A stretch of 64,000 nucleotides of DNA from Exiguobacterium sp. AM39-5BH (GCF_003467445.1 NZ_QSGS01000009.1:1-64000), one strand, 5' to 3'. Positions 11,638 to 21,594 are shown, counted from the stretch's first letter. Program-made: numbers and translations. The notes: generated from the sequence alone by a model not told the origin.

Positions 11638-12498
11638 ATGAGCAAAAAGCTAAAATTAGGATTGTTGGCCGTCATGACCGGCGTCATCATGTTGATGGCT
11701 GGTTGTGTCGACCCATCGACGATCCAAGGAGAGCCGATTACGGCTGAGACGGAAGGCTTCTGGTCAAAATACTTTGTTTGGCCGTTGGCATGGTTGTTGA
11801 AAGAAGTGGCTTATTTGATCGGTGGGACGTGGCAGTATGGCTTCTCAATCATCGTCGCGACGATTATCGTCCGCCTCTTGATTTTACCGCTTATGATCAA
11901 GCAGACGAAGAGCATGGGGGCGATGCAAGTGTTGCAGCCGGAAATGCTCAAGCTTCGCGAGAAGTACAGTTCGAAAGACCAAGAGACACAACGTAAGCTC
12001 CAAGAAGAAATGATGAAAATGTATCAAGAGTATCAAATCAACCCGCTCGCGGGCTGCTTACCAATCTTGATTCAAATGCCGATCCTCTTTGCATTCTACG
12101 ATGCGATCCGTCGGACGCCTGAAATCTTCGAAGCACGTTTCCTCTGGTTCGACCTCGGGGCACCAGATCCGACGTTCGTCTTGCCAATTCTCGCGGCAAT
12201 CTTGACGTTTTTACAGCAAAAAATCTCAATGGCGGGCCAAGAACAGAACCCGCAATTGAAAATGATGCTCTACATCTTCCCCGTGATGATTTTCGTCATG
12301 TCGATTACGCTTCCGGCCGCCCTTTCGATGTACTGGGTCGTCGGTTACATCATCTCGATCATCGTGACGATGGCAATCATGCTGCCGATGCGTGAGAAGA
12401 TGAAAGTCCAAGCTGAAGCGAAAATCGCGGCGAAAGAAGCAGAACGTGCCGCCCTCGCAGAAGAAGAGAAAAAGACAAAAAAGAAAAAGCGTAAATAA
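11638..12498 (+). CDS. yidC: Membrane protein insertase YidC/SpoIIIJ (lipoprotein)
   Basis: A 286-residue Oxa1-family insertase. A lipoprotein signal ends in LMAGC with the lipidated Cys at about residue 23. Several transmembrane helices follow, with the conserved NPLAGCLPILIQMPI segment, and a lysine-rich tail that typically contacts ribosomes. AGGAGG precedes the ATG. In most Bacillales jag/khpB follows; here the next gene is an unrelated HdeD-like membrane protein. Confidence 0.96.
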   Translation: MSKKLKLGLLAVMTGVIMLMAGCVDPSTIQGEPITAETEGFWSKYFVWPLAWLLKEVAYLIGGTWQYGFSIIVATIIVRLLILPLMIKQTKSMGAMQVLQPEMLKLREKYSSKDQETQRKLQEEMMKMYQEYQINPLAGCLPILIQMPILFAFYDAIRRTPEIFEARFLWFDLGAPDPTFVLPILAAILTFLQQKISMAGQEQNPQLKMMLYIFPVMIFVMSITLPAALSMYWVVGYIISIIVTMAIMLPMREKMKVQAEAKIAAKEAERAALAEEEKKTKKKKRK

Positions 12499-12503
12499 GT
12501 GCT

Positions 12504-12536
12504 AAGGCTGTGGATCACCAATCCTCAGCCTTTTTT
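12504..12536 (+). terminator. Terminator after yidC
   Basis: AAGGCTG pairs with CAGCCTT, extended by GGAT/ATCC with a mismatch, then TTTTTT. Confidence 0.75.
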
Positions 12537-12618
12537 GTCGTTCGGGATAGATCAAGCCGAAATCCGGGAATAATCTAAGTGGTGGTCGAAATCGTCGAAT
12601 CAGAAGGGGGTCTTTCAT

Positions 12619-13161
12619 ATGGAGACGCTTATCAAACGGTTGGAACGGTCGACATTCATTCAGGCAGCACTTTATGTCATCATCGGTTTACTCATCATCT
12701 TATATCCACGTTTCTTTTTTGATGCGATTGTCTATGTGGTCGCGGCTTATTTTGCCATCATCGGTCTAATCGCCATCGTTCAAGGGTTGCGCCACAAACG
12801 AAACGGCCTCCCACCCGGCTTTTTTATGGGAATCATCTATCTATTGATCGCCTTGATCGTCTTTTTCTTCGCCGAGACGTTAGCGAGCCTGCTTCCAATC
12901 TTCATCGGTGCCCTCTTCTTGTTCGGGGGGATCATCCGGTTGATTCAAGCCGTCGGATTTCGCCGGACGATCGCCAATCGGTGGATGTACTTCATGCTGA
13001 GCAGTCTATTGTGGATTGGGATTGGCCTGCTCATGTTGGCGAACCCGTTCGATAGCCTGCTCGTCTTGTTCCAATTGTTCGGCGGTTTTCTCATCGTCGT
13101 CGGGGTGATCGAATGGGTGCTCTATTTCACGCTCCGCTCGTCGAGACGTCAGCAAGCATAA
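12619..13161 (+). CDS. HdeD/DUF308 family membrane protein
   Basis: A 180-residue hydrophobic protein with about six transmembrane segments in pairs and glycine-rich turns (IIGLLIILYPRF, FIGALFLFGGIIRLIQA, GIGLLMLANPFDSLL), the pattern of the HdeD/DUF308 family. AGAAGGGGG precedes the ATG. In enterobacteria HdeD is an acid-stress protein, but the Firmicute members have no firm role. It stands alone between two terminators, in the place where jag and downstream genes sit in Bacillus. Confidence 0.7.
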   Translation: METLIKRLERSTFIQAALYVIIGLLIILYPRFFFDAIVYVVAAYFAIIGLIAIVQGLRHKRNGLPPGFFMGIIYLLIALIVFFFAETLASLLPIFIGALFLFGGIIRLIQAVGFRRTIANRWMYFMLSSLLWIGIGLLMLANPFDSLLVLFQLFGGFLIVVGVIEWVLYFTLRSSRRQQA

Positions 13162-13163
13162 AC

Positions 13164-13194
13164 GAAAGCCGCTCACATCAGGAGCGGCTTTTTT
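13164..13194. terminator. Bidirectional terminator between convergent genes
   Basis: GCCGCTC pairs with GAGCGGC and a T run follows on the + strand. The stop codon of the converging nucleotidyltransferase gene lies within the loop. Confidence 0.85.
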
Positions 13195-13930
13195 CACGGG
13201 TGACGAGTCGGTCCAAAAACGGACGAATCACTTCGAACGCAACGGTCGTCTCGAAGAAGGGACGCTCGGCTTCGAGACGGGAGATATACCAGCGAGCGGC
13301 TGTCGCATGATGGTCGGGTGTCAACGCTTCATAAAAGGTCCGGATTTCAATCTGCTGCCGGGCGGCCACGTCTTTCAACCCGAGCGCGGCCCGTTCAGGT
13401 TCATAGTGAGCGGCAAGTGCGTAAGCGAAATGACTCATGCCTTGCCGGAGCATCTCGACGGCCCAGACATCGTTGCCGCGGTCACGGGCTTTCGTATATT
13501 GGAAAAAGAACCAAATCGCATCAAACACGTGTCCGCTCAAATTTTCAACAGATAAAGTGAGCGAACTCGGGTGATGTTGCAGTCGGTGTTCTGGATCGTA
13601 CAGCACCGTAATTGTGTCTTGATGGTTCAACGTGTCCGCCGTCACCGTGAAGAAGTCGAGATGCAAGAAATCATCATAGACGACGATCAGTTGCGGGGCC
13701 ACGATATCGATTTCGTCCTCGAGCAGGATCGGGCGATATGTGGCCAGATGGTCGCGGCGGCGCGGCAAGAACTCATTCAGGCTGTCAGGGGCGACCATGA
13801 CGTACAAGTCGACATCGGAATGTTCGTCCGCTTCACCACGTCCGAACGATCCTTTCAAGAAAATGGCCTGCACATCCGTGTCGGAGATGAGGCTGTCGGT
13901 CAATGTGGCGATGGCATCTTGCTGTCGCAT
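13178..13930 (-). CDS. Nucleotidyltransferase-domain protein
   Basis: A 250-residue protein with the Pol-beta nucleotidyltransferase motif GSFGRGEADEHSDVDLYV (GS then DxD) near residue 28 and a further acidic segment, EIDIVA and LHLDFF. The C-terminal half is helical, like aminoglycoside-type or minimal nucleotidyltransferases. The substrate is unknown. A distant relative lies at 47207-47980. It is transcribed towards the HdeD gene and shares a terminator with it. Confidence 0.75.
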   Translation of the reverse strand: MRQQDAIATLTDSLISDTDVQAIFLKGSFGRGEADEHSDVDLYVMVAPDSLNEFLPRRRDHLATYRPILLEDEIDIVAPQLIVVYDDFLHLDFFTVTADTLNHQDTITVLYDPEHRLQHHPSSLTLSVENLSGHVFDAIWFFFQYTKARDRGNDVWAVEMLRQGMSHFAYALAAHYEPERAALGLKDVAARQQIEIRTFYEALTPDHHATAARWYISRLEAERPFFETTVAFEVIRPFLDRLVTREKSRS

Positions 13931-14100
13931 TTCATCACGTCCTCCATGGAAATATATTCCTTTATTGTACTAAAGTAATTCCTTGAAATGCAACCGTTGC
14001 TCGAGAGGTCGGACTCTTTCGTTCGAGACAAATATCGTGTATAGTAGGTGCGTTATGCATAAGATAGAGGAAGTAGTAAGAAGTATGGGAGGGAAAGATG

Positions 14101-15480
14101 ATGCTAGAGTTTGACACGATTACGGCGATTTCGACGCCGATGGGTGAAGGGGCAATCGGAATCGTCCGCTTGTCCGGTGACCGCGCCGTCGAGACGGTGG
14201 GCCGTGTGTTTTCTGGAAAAGATTTGACGAAAGTGGAGTCACATACGATCCATTACGGAAAATTGAAACGTCCTGGCACGGACGAGGTCGTCGATGAAGT
14301 CATGGTGAGCATCATGCGCGCACCGAAGACGTTCACGCGAGAAGACGTCGTCGAAATCAATTGCCACGGAGGAATCGTCGCGGTCAATCGTGTCCTCGAA
14401 CTGATTCTTGAACAACCGGACATCCGCTTGGCAGAACCGGGCGAGTTCACGAAACGCGCCTTTTTAAATGGACGCATCGATTTGTCGCAAGCAGAAGCCG
14501 TCATGGATTTGATTCGTGCCAAAACGGATCGGGCCATGAACGTCGCCATGTCACAAATGGAAGGACGTTTGTCACGGCTTGTCCGCGAGTTGCGTCAATT
14601 GTTGCTTGAGACGATTGCGGCGGTCGAGGTCAATATCGACTACCCGGAATACGACGCCGAAGAGATGACCCAGGCCATCGTCGAAGACAAGGCGGGCGAA
14701 GTGAAGCGTGTGCTCGAGCAACTGCTTGAGACGGCGCGACAAGGGAAAATCTTGCGGGAAGGTCTCGCGACAGCGATTATCGGTCGGCCGAACGTCGGCA
14801 AGTCATCGCTCATGAACACGCTCGTTCAAGAGACGAAAGCGATTGTCACGGAAATCGCCGGGACGACACGCGATACGATTGAAGAGTATGTGAACGTCAA
14901 AGGCGTTCCGCTCAAATTGATTGATACGGCAGGGATTCGCGAGACGGAAGACATCGTCGAGCGGATCGGTGTCGAGAAATCGCGCAAGGCGCTCACGGGC
15001 GCGGACTTGATTTTGCTCGTCTTGAACGGGCACGAAGGTCTGACTATCGAGGATGAGGCCTTGTTTGAGGCGATTGCTGGTATGAATGCGATCATCATCA
15101 TCAATAAGACGGACTTGCCACAAAGTATGGATTCTTCTAAGCTGGAGAAACTAGCGGCAGGTCGCCCGATCGTGGCGACGTCTCTCTTATTAGAAGAGGG
15201 AATCGACGCATTGGAGAAGGCGATCTCGAACTTGTTCTTCGCTAAAGGCGTCGAATCACAGGATATGACATATATCTCGAACGCACGACACATTCAACTC
15301 ATCAAACGGACGATCGAACAAATCGATGAGGCGCTCGGAAGTGCCGTCATGAATTTGCCGATCGATATGGTCCAAATCGATTTACGACGGGCGTGGGACA
15401 CGCTCGGCGAGATCAACGGGGACACCGTTCAAGAAAGTTTGATTGATCAACTCTTTTCACAGTTTTGTCTTGGGAAATAA
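14101..15480 (+). CDS. mnmE: tRNA modification GTPase MnmE
   Basis: A 459-residue GTPase that with MnmG places the carboxymethylaminomethyl group on wobble U34. The N-terminal domain binds formyl-tetrahydrofolate. The G domain has GRPNVGKSS near residue 228, DTAGIRE and NKTD. The essential C-terminal cysteine is in the final FCLGK. Two ATGs are adjacent; the one at 14101 lies at better distance from GGGAGGG. mnmG follows after 15 bases. Confidence 0.97.
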   Translation: MLEFDTITAISTPMGEGAIGIVRLSGDRAVETVGRVFSGKDLTKVESHTIHYGKLKRPGTDEVVDEVMVSIMRAPKTFTREDVVEINCHGGIVAVNRVLELILEQPDIRLAEPGEFTKRAFLNGRIDLSQAEAVMDLIRAKTDRAMNVAMSQMEGRLSRLVRELRQLLLETIAAVEVNIDYPEYDAEEMTQAIVEDKAGEVKRVLEQLLETARQGKILREGLATAIIGRPNVGKSSLMNTLVQETKAIVTEIAGTTRDTIEEYVNVKGVPLKLIDTAGIRETEDIVERIGVEKSRKALTGADLILLVLNGHEGLTIEDEALFEAIAGMNAIIIINKTDLPQSMDSSKLEKLAAGRPIVATSLLLEEGIDALEKAISNLFFAKGVESQDMTYISNARHIQLIKRTIEQIDEALGSAVMNLPIDMVQIDLRRAWDTLGEINGDTVQESLIDQLFSQFCLGK

Positions 15481-15495
15481 TAAGGAGGAACAACT

Positions 15496-17382
15496 ATGGC
15501 TTACACGGCAGGCGAGTTTGATGTCATCGTCATCGGAGCCGGTCATGCAGGGATCGAGGCCGCACTGGCGTCGGCACGCATGGGCGCGAAAACGGCGATG
15601 CTCACGATGAATCCGGATATGGTCGGATTCATGTACTGCAACCCATCGATCGGTGGTCCCGCGAAAGGAATCGTCGTTCGCGAAATCGATGCCCTCGGCG
15701 GCGAGATGGCGAAAGCGATTGATGCGACGTACATTCAAATGAAGATGCTCAACACATCGAAAGGTCCTGCGGTGCGCGCATTACGGGCGCAAGCGGACAA
15801 ATTTCAATACCAAAATCATATGAAGAAAGTGCTTGAAGACGAACCGAACCTATTGCTTCGCCAAGCGCTCGTCGAACGACTTCTTATCGAAGACGGTAAA
15901 GTCGCCGGCGTCGTCACAAATACCGGTTCGGAGTACCGTTCGAAAGCGGTCATCGTCACGACCGGCACGTTCATGCGCGGTCAAATCATCATCGGCGAAT
16001 TGTCGTACGAGAGCGGTCCGAACAACCAGATGCCTTCGGTCGAATTGTCGAAGCATTTAGAAGAGCTCGGGCTCGAACTCGTCCGTTTCAAGACGGGGAC
16101 ACCGCCACGCATCGACGGCAAGACGATCGATTACTCGAAAACGGAAATTCAACCAGGGGACGACAATCCGTCGCTCTTCTCGTACACGTCGACGGACCTC
16201 AATCCGATCGAGCAAATCCCGTGCTGGCTCACATATACGAGTGAACGGACGCATCAGTTGATCGATGAGAACTTGCACCGTTCGCCGATGTACTCGGGTG
16301 CCATCAAAGGGACGGGCCCGCGTTACTGCCCATCGATTGAAGATAAGGTCGTCCGTTTCAACGATAAACCGCGTCACCAAATCTTTCTCGAGCCAGAAGG
16401 ACGTGACACGGAAGAAATCTATGTGCAAGGCTTCTCGACGAGTATGCCGGAAGACGTCCAGCATCAAATGCTCCGGACGATTCCAGGGCTCGAGAACTCC
16501 GAGATGATGCGCCCGGGATATGCGATTGAGTACGATGCGGTCGTCCCGACACAGCTCTGGCCGACACTCGAGACGAAAACGGTCGAAGGACTGTTCACGG
16601 CAGGTCAAATCAACGGGACGAGCGGCTATGAAGAAGCGGCCGGACAAGGCATCATGGCCGGAATCAACGCCGCGTGTAAAGTGCTCGGCAAAGACCCGGT
16701 CATCTTAGACCGCTCACAGGCGTATATCGGGGTCTTGATTGACGATCTCGTGACGAAAGGGACGAACGAGCCGTACCGTTTGCTCACATCACGTGCTGAA
16801 TATCGGTTGCTTCTGCGCCATGACAATGCGGACCTTCGCTTGAGTGACATCGGCCATGAAGTCGGTCTATTGTCATCAAAGCGTCATGCGCATCTTGAAG
16901 ACAAACGCTCTGCCATCGCGGCAGAAGTGAAACGTCTCAACGGACTCGTCATCAAACCGTCAGCTGACGTGAACGCTGTGCTTGAAGAAATCGGCGCGAA
17001 TCCGCTCAAAGAAGCGACGCATGCCAATATCCTCTTGAAGCGCCCTGAAGTGACGTACGCGACGCTCATGCGCATTGCACCGGCCCCAATCGAAGTGCCG
17101 TTCGAAGTGGCCGAGCAAGTCGAGATTCAAGTGAAATACGAAGGCTACATCTCGAAGCAGCTCGAGCAAGTCGAGAAGATGCGTCGGATGGAAGAAAAAC
17201 GGATTCCGGAGAAACTTGATTATGATGCAATCGGTGGTCTGGCGACGGAAGCGAAACAAAAACTAAAACAAGTTCGTCCGCTCTCGATTGGACAAGCGTC
17301 ACGTATTTCCGGGGTAAACCCGGCGGACGTCTCGATCCTTCTTGTCTATATCGAGCAAGGACAATACGCGACAGTGGAGTGA
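15496..17382 (+). CDS. mnmG: tRNA modification enzyme MnmG (GidA)
   Basis: A 628-residue FAD protein and partner of MnmE. The dinucleotide-binding loop [14 protein letters not shown] is at the N-terminus. Conserved family segments follow, including [11 protein letters not shown] and [14 protein letters not shown], and later [14 protein letters not shown]. Length equals the usual 625-635. It is in one operon with mnmE and rsmG; AAGGAGG precedes the ATG. Confidence 0.98.
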   Translation: MAYTAGEFDVIVIGAGHAGIEAALASARMGAKTAMLTMNPDMVGFMYCNPSIGGPAKGIVVREIDALGGEMAKAIDATYIQMKMLNTSKGPAVRALRAQADKFQYQNHMKKVLEDEPNLLLRQALVERLLIEDGKVAGVVTNTGSEYRSKAVIVTTGTFMRGQIIIGELSYESGPNNQMPSVELSKHLEELGLELVRFKTGTPPRIDGKTIDYSKTEIQPGDDNPSLFSYTSTDLNPIEQIPCWLTYTSERTHQLIDENLHRSPMYSGAIKGTGPRYCPSIEDKVVRFNDKPRHQIFLEPEGRDTEEIYVQGFSTSMPEDVQHQMLRTIPGLENSEMMRPGYAIEYDAVVPTQLWPTLETKTVEGLFTAGQINGTSGYEEAAGQGIMAGINAACKVLGKDPVILDRSQAYIGVLIDDLVTKGTNEPYRLLTSRAEYRLLLRHDNADLRLSDIGHEVGLLSSKRHAHLEDKRSAIAAEVKRLNGLVIKPSADVNAVLEEIGANPLKEATHANILLKRPEVTYATLMRIAPAPIEVPFEVAEQVEIQVKYEGYISKQLEQVEKMRRMEEKRIPEKLDYDAIGGLATEAKQKLKQVRPLSIGQASRISGVNPADVSILLVYIEQGQYATVE

Positions 17383-17386
17383 AACG

Positions 17387-18103
17387 ATGAACCAATCCCA
17401 ATTTATTGAGGCATTGCAGGCAGAAGGGTTCGAATTGAGCGATAAACAACTCGCTCAGTTCGAACTGTATTTCGAGATGCTCGTCGAGTGGAACGAGAAA
17501 ATGAATTTGACAGCGATCACAGACAAGGAAGAAGTATATTTGAAGCATTTCTATGACTCGCTCAGTGCGGCATTCCATTTCGATTTCTCAAACGTCGAGA
17601 CCGTCTGTGACGTCGGTGCCGGGGCTGGATTCCCAAGCTTGCCGCTTAAAATCCTCTTCCCGCATCTTCACGTGACGATTATTGACTCGCTCAACAAGCG
17701 AATCACTTTCTTGAACGAACTCGCGCTCGCGCTCGAGTTAGAAGGTGTCGCGTTCCATCACGGACGCGCCGAAGAGTTTGGAAAAAATAAAAAATTCCGT
17801 GAACAATTTGATGTCGTGACCGCCCGTGCGGTTGCCCGGATGACAGTGCTCGCCGAGTACTGTTTGCCGCTCGCAAAAGTCGGTGGAACGTTCGTGGCGC
17901 TCAAAGCAGCGAAAGTTTCCGACGAGCTTGTCGATGCAAAAAACGCGTTGGCCGTGCTCGGTGGAAAAGTAAAAACGACACATCAGTTCCTATTGCCAGG
18001 AGAGATGAGTGAGCGTAATATCGTAATTGTAGATAAATTACGAAAAACGCCTGGGAAATATCCACGTAAAGCGGGAACCCCGGCGAAAGAGCCGCTAATC
18101 TGA
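17387..18103 (+). CDS. rsmG: 16S rRNA (guanine-527-N7)-methyltransferase RsmG
   Basis: A 238-residue SAM-dependent methyltransferase (GidB). The SAM site reads [16 protein letters not shown], followed by [10 protein letters not shown] and the ARAVA segment. The ATG at 17387 starts four bases after mnmG with GGAG upstream; an earlier in-frame codon lies within mnmG and is rejected. Loss of this enzyme gives low-level streptomycin resistance in other bacteria. A terminator and a parS site follow. Confidence 0.96.
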   Translation: MNQSQFIEALQAEGFELSDKQLAQFELYFEMLVEWNEKMNLTAITDKEEVYLKHFYDSLSAAFHFDFSNVETVCDVGAGAGFPSLPLKILFPHLHVTIIDSLNKRITFLNELALALELEGVAFHHGRAEEFGKNKKFREQFDVVTARAVARMTVLAEYCLPLAKVGGTFVALKAAKVSDELVDAKNALAVLGGKVKTTHQFLLPGEMSERNIVIVDKLRKTPGKYPRKAGTPAKEPLI

Positions 18104-18111
18104 GCGATATG

Positions 18112-18125
18112 GTTTCACGTGAAAC
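18112..18125. promoter_or_regulatory. parS: parS site between rsmG and noc
   Basis: GTTTCACGTGAAAC is the perfect 14-base core; with flanks 14 of 16 consensus positions match. It lies just upstream of noc and 1 kb from parB, close to the classical origin-proximal parS location in Bacillus. Confidence 0.87.
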
Positions 18126-18128
18126 TAA

Positions 18129-18161
18129 AAGCAGATTCCGGTCGTGGAATCTGCTTATTTT
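18129..18161 (+). terminator. Terminator after rsmG
   Basis: AAGCAGATTCC pairs perfectly with GGAATCTGCTT around a six-base loop, followed by TATTTT. It lies between the parS site and noc. Confidence 0.8.
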
Positions 18162-18180
18162 ACATAGAGGGGTGCCGACG

Positions 18181-19059
18181 TTGAAGAAAACATTTGTTAA
18201 ACTGTTCGGACGTCGTCCGGAAGTAGCCGTCACGGAACTGGCAGAAGTCAAACCGAATGACACTGTCCAAGAAATCGCCTTATCGTTACTTCTTCCGAAC
18301 CGTTATCAACCACGTAAAGTATTCGAGCCGGCTAAAATTGAAGAATTGGCTGTCACGATTGACGAGCATGGTCTCTTGCAACCGATTGTCGTTCGCAAGG
18401 CAGACGATGACCGCTATGAGATTATCGCCGGGGAGCGTCGGTTCCGTGCCGCCAAGTCGCTCGGGTGGTCTGTTATTCCGGCAATCGTCCGTGAGATGGA
18501 TGACGATACGACAGCTGCTTTAGCATTGATTGAAAACTTGCAACGAGAACAGCTCAGTCCGATCGAGGAGGCAGAGGCATATGACCGTCTGCTCGCGATG
18601 AACAAACTGACACAAGCCGCACTTGCGAAAAGTCTCGGAAAGAGTCAGTCGACAATTGCCAATAAATTGCGTCTGTTGAAACTACCAGAAGATGTGAAGC
18701 AATGTTTGCGTGACCGCCAAATCAATGAACGTCACGCCCGGGCGCTCTTGCCACTTAAAGAGCCTGGTCTTCAGATTCAAGTGCTCATGGAAATTTTAGA
18801 GCAAGATTTCAATGTCAAAGAGACGGAAGAGCGCGTTGAATTTTTGATGACACCGATTGAGGAAGAGAAACGGAAACCGAAAAAACAACGCCGTCGGACG
18901 AAAAGTTTTGCCAGAGATACGCGAATCGCCATCAATACGATTCGAGACTCGGTCAGCTTGATTGGCAAAACCGGCATCGAAGTCCAAACCGAGGAAGTCG
19001 AAGAAGACGAATTTGTTGAAATTCGGATTCGAATCCCGAAAGCACGGCCACAAAAGTGA
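18181..19059 (+). CDS. noc: Nucleoid occlusion protein Noc
   Basis: A 292-residue ParB-like CTPase that binds NBS sites and blocks FtsZ assembly over DNA. The GERRFRAA and ENLQREQLS boxes and the helix-turn-helix (TQAALAKSLGKSQSTIANKLRLL) are visible. The TTG start at 18181 follows GAGGGG and gives the N-terminus MKKTFVKLFGRR, the amphipathic membrane-targeting helix expected of Noc. The longer frame from 18109 runs over the parS site and terminator. The end, DTRIAINTIRDS and IRIRIPKA, distinguishes Noc from ParB. Confidence 0.93.
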   Translation: MKKTFVKLFGRRPEVAVTELAEVKPNDTVQEIALSLLLPNRYQPRKVFEPAKIEELAVTIDEHGLLQPIVVRKADDDRYEIIAGERRFRAAKSLGWSVIPAIVREMDDDTTAALALIENLQREQLSPIEEAEAYDRLLAMNKLTQAALAKSLGKSQSTIANKLRLLKLPEDVKQCLRDRQINERHARALLPLKEPGLQIQVLMEILEQDFNVKETEERVEFLMTPIEEEKRKPKKQRRRTKSFARDTRIAINTIRDSVSLIGKTGIEVQTEEVEEDEFVEIRIRIPKARPQK

Positions 19060-19074
19060 GCCTGTGCTTTTTTT
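19038..19074 (+). terminator. Terminator at the end of noc
   Basis: AAAGCAC pairs with GTGCTTT, with inner CAC/GTG pairs, and runs into TTTTTTT. It overlaps the noc stop. Confidence 0.7.
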
Positions 19075-19104
19075 GTGGCAGTCAGATGGAATGGAGGAAT
19101 CATG

Positions 19105-19887
19105 ATGGAACGGATCCCAATCAAGTACATCCGCCCGAATCCAAATCAACCCCGAAAACAGTTTGAACCGGACAAGCTAGACGAACTCAGGCAATCGATT
19201 GAGCGCTATGGTGTCTTGCAACCCATCGTCGTCCGCAAAGCGAGTGGGTTTTATGAAATCATCGCCGGAGAGCGCCGCTTTCAAGCCGCGCAACTGGCCG
19301 GCAAGACAGACATCCCGGCATTAATCGTCACGGTAGACTCGGACCGCGTCATGGAGCTTGCCTTGATTGAGAACATTCAGCGTGCCGACTTGAACGCGAT
19401 TGAAGAGGCGCTCGCTTACGAACAGTTGATGCAGACGCTCGGATTGACCCAACAACAGCTTGCTGAGCGCGTTGGAAAGAGCCGGAGCCATGTGACAAAT
19501 AGTCTCAGACTGCTCCGGTTGCCGAGTGCGGTCCAACATGCGGTCATGATCGGTGAGCTGACGATGGGCCACGCTCGTGCGATTACAGGTATGAAATCGG
19601 TTCAAGCGATGGAACAGATTGCCCGTCGCGTCATCGCTGAGCAATGGACGGTCCGCCGGCTTGAACGCTATTTACAAAAAGAGAGGAGCGAAAAAAAGAC
19701 GCTCAAACGCTCGAACGCCGACGTCGAAGCCGTCGAGGCGGTGCTAGCGGAACGTCTTCAAATGGATGTGTCGATTCGCTCGCGTCGAAAAGGGGGCGTC
19801 CTCGAGCTAAAGTATTTCTCACAAGATGATTTGGAACATTTGTTGGCGCTCTTATCACCTCAAGATTTTGATTCGTCGCGTGATTGA
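19105..19887 (+). CDS. parB: Chromosome partitioning protein ParB (Spo0J)
   Basis: A 260-residue CTP-dependent DNA clamp that loads at parS and recruits SMC. Seen are NPNQPRKQF, the CTP-binding box GERRFQAA, ENIQRADLNAIEEA and the helix-turn-helix TQQQLAERVGKSRSHVTNSLRLL. Of two adjacent ATGs the second (19105) is six bases from GGAGGA. No parA/soj is present between noc and this gene, although that is its usual place. The last 28 bases overlap the converging yyaC gene. Confidence 0.95.
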   Translation: MERIPIKYIRPNPNQPRKQFEPDKLDELRQSIERYGVLQPIVVRKASGFYEIIAGERRFQAAQLAGKTDIPALIVTVDSDRVMELALIENIQRADLNAIEEALAYEQLMQTLGLTQQQLAERVGKSRSHVTNSLRLLRLPSAVQHAVMIGELTMGHARAITGMKSVQAMEQIARRVIAEQWTVRRLERYLQKERSEKKTLKRSNADVEAVEAVLAERLQMDVSIRSRRKGGVLELKYFSQDDLEHLLALLSPQDFDSSRD

Positions 19888-20486
19888 CGCAATCGGGTGA
19901 TGGCTGCTTCTTCTTGATGGAGCCGTCCGATTCGTGAATCGAATTCGACGAATCCATCGGTAATGAAACGAGACAGCTCGTAGACGAGGTGGAGGCGCGT
20001 GTTTTGTAAAATCATCATTTCCATAAAACCACTAACGTTGACGACGGCCTTAATATTGTACTCACCGACCGAAGGGAGTTCTTTTTGAACACCGGCACCA
20101 GGAGCGAGCGGACCTTCCGAAAAGAAAATATAACCGACACTCGATAATCTTCCAAGACAGGCATCGATGGCGATGATGAGGGGACGATGGAAACGTGTCT
20201 GAATCTCATGGAGCGTCTCGACGAGGTTCAAGGCATGGACTGGTTTCGTCAATGTCCCGTAAACGTGAATATTTCGCACGGATCGTTCTTCGAGGAATGT
20301 ACCGACGAGCGGTCCGAGTGAATCACCGGTCGAACGGTCAGATCCGATACAAACAAGGACAATCGGACGATGCGTCTCTTTTGCCAACTGGTCGTGCAGT
20401 TGGTCGGCAAAAAGCTTGGATCCACTCCGTTCAGTATATTCGATGAAAAAAGAGTATGGTTTATGAGGTTTAAGGCGAAACGGCAT
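19860..20486 (-). CDS. yyaC: YyaC-like putative spore protease (DUF1256)
   Basis: A 208-residue protein of the YyaC family, related to the GPR germination protease fold. Segments VLVCIGSDRSTGDSLGPLVG and IAIDACLGRLSSVGYIFF are typical. Its place beside parB equals that in B. subtilis. The start at 20486 is preferred because GAGAGG abuts the earlier ATG at 20495. It is tail to tail with parB. In a non-sporulating host, if that is what this is, its role must be something else or vestigial. Confidence 0.85.
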   Translation of the reverse strand: MPFRLKPHKPYSFFIEYTERSGSKLFADQLHDQLAKETHRPIVLVCIGSDRSTGDSLGPLVGTFLEERSVRNIHVYGTLTKPVHALNLVETLHEIQTRFHRPLIIAIDACLGRLSSVGYIFFSEGPLAPGAGVQKELPSVGEYNIKAVVNVSGFMEMMILQNTRLHLVYELSRFITDGFVEFDSRIGRLHQEEAAITRLRQSRDESKS

Positions 20487-20655
20487 GAATCTCATCCTCT
20501 CTTCTAAGTTGCCTGCGTCTAGTTGCGATTGCGGAATGACACCATATTATCCCATTCCCGGAACATCGAAACTTATAACGTCCGGATGTAGAGTTTGAGA
20601 AAAATCGTCCTTTATGGTTTGATGGGTTAGAATCTATAACGCTAGAGGTGAGAGG

Positions 20656-21594
20656 ATGGCTTCACAACATACAGATACAAACTTGAGCACGGTCGCTGAC
20701 GAGACGATCGATAACGTCAATCGGTTTGTCGCTTATTTTCAGGACACGGAGATGTGGATTGGTCTCGGTATTAAATTGATTGGTGTTGTGCTCATCATTT
20801 TGGCGCTTTATGTGGCATCACGTATTTTAACATCGATGGTTCAACGCGTATTTGCGTTACGTAAAATCAAAGAAGACAATATCGTAGCACAGCGGCAAAA
20901 TGAAACGCTGTCGAAATTAGCGCAAAACACGATCCGTTATGTGCTCGGCTTGATTATGATTTTGACGGTGCTCGGACAGTTTGGCGTCAATATTGCCGGA
21001 TTGATCGCATCGGCTGGGGTCGCAGGTCTTGCCATCTCATTCGGCGCGCAAAACTTAGTGAAGGACGTCATCACAGGTGCGTTCATCATCTTCGAGAACC
21101 AGTATAAGAACGGGGATTACGTCAATTTAAATCAACAAGTCGACGGCACCGTCATCGAAGTCGGGATTCGGACGACAAAGTTGAAAGGATTGAACGGCCA
21201 AGTGACGATCATCCCGAACGGACAAATCATGCAAGTGACGAACTACTCGCTCGAGAACAGCGTCGCTGTCGTCGATATCGGTGTCGCCTATGAAGAAGAC
21301 ATGGCGAAAGTCGAGCAGGCGTTGAAAGAGATTGCGAAGACGGTCGAGGAGAAGTATTACGACTTGTTTATCGAACCGATCACGCTCGCCGGGGTCCAGT
21401 CGCTCGGACCGTCGGAAGTCGTCTATCGTCTTATGGCTGAAGTTCCACCGACGCAACACTTTGCGGCCGGTCGGATTTTGCATAAAGAGTTGAAAGCCGG
21501 TCTCGACGAACGCGGAATCGAAATCCCGTATCCGCGGACCGTCATGATGCCGCCAACCACATCGACTAAAGGAGCGCCCGAGAATGCAGGCTAA
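20656..21594 (+). CDS. Small-conductance mechanosensitive channel (MscS family)
   Basis: A 312-residue channel with transmembrane helices near residues 33-56, 92-113 and the pore-lining glycine/alanine-rich helix 115-145 (GLIASAGVAGLAISFGAQN), followed by the MscS beta domain (FENQYKNGDYV) and the alpha/beta C-terminal cage. It releases osmolytes on hypo-osmotic shock in characterised relatives. The end overlaps the next gene by 11 bases. Confidence 0.92.
   Translation: MASQHTDTNLSTVADETIDNVNRFVAYFQDTEMWIGLGIKLIGVVLIILALYVASRILTSMVQRVFALRKIKEDNIVAQRQNETLSKLAQNTIRYVLGLIMILTVLGQFGVNIAGLIASAGVAGLAISFGAQNLVKDVITGAFIIFENQYKNGDYVNLNQQVDGTVIEVGIRTTKLKGLNGQVTIIPNGQIMQVTNYSLENSVAVVDIGVAYEEDMAKVEQALKEIAKTVEEKYYDLFIEPITLAGVQSLGPSEVVYRLMAEVPPTQHFAAGRILHKELKAGLDERGIEIPYPRTVMMPPTTSTKGAPENAG

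Noticed and set aside
16057..16647. A 196-codon minus-strand frame in mnmG
   Set aside because: Antisense to the conserved FAD enzyme; translation is Arg/Asp-rich as expected of a shadow frame.
18109..18180. Longer N-terminus of Noc from ATG 18109
   Set aside because: It would translate the parS site and the rsmG terminator hairpin and has no Shine-Dalgarno; TTG 18181 gives the expected membrane-binding helix.
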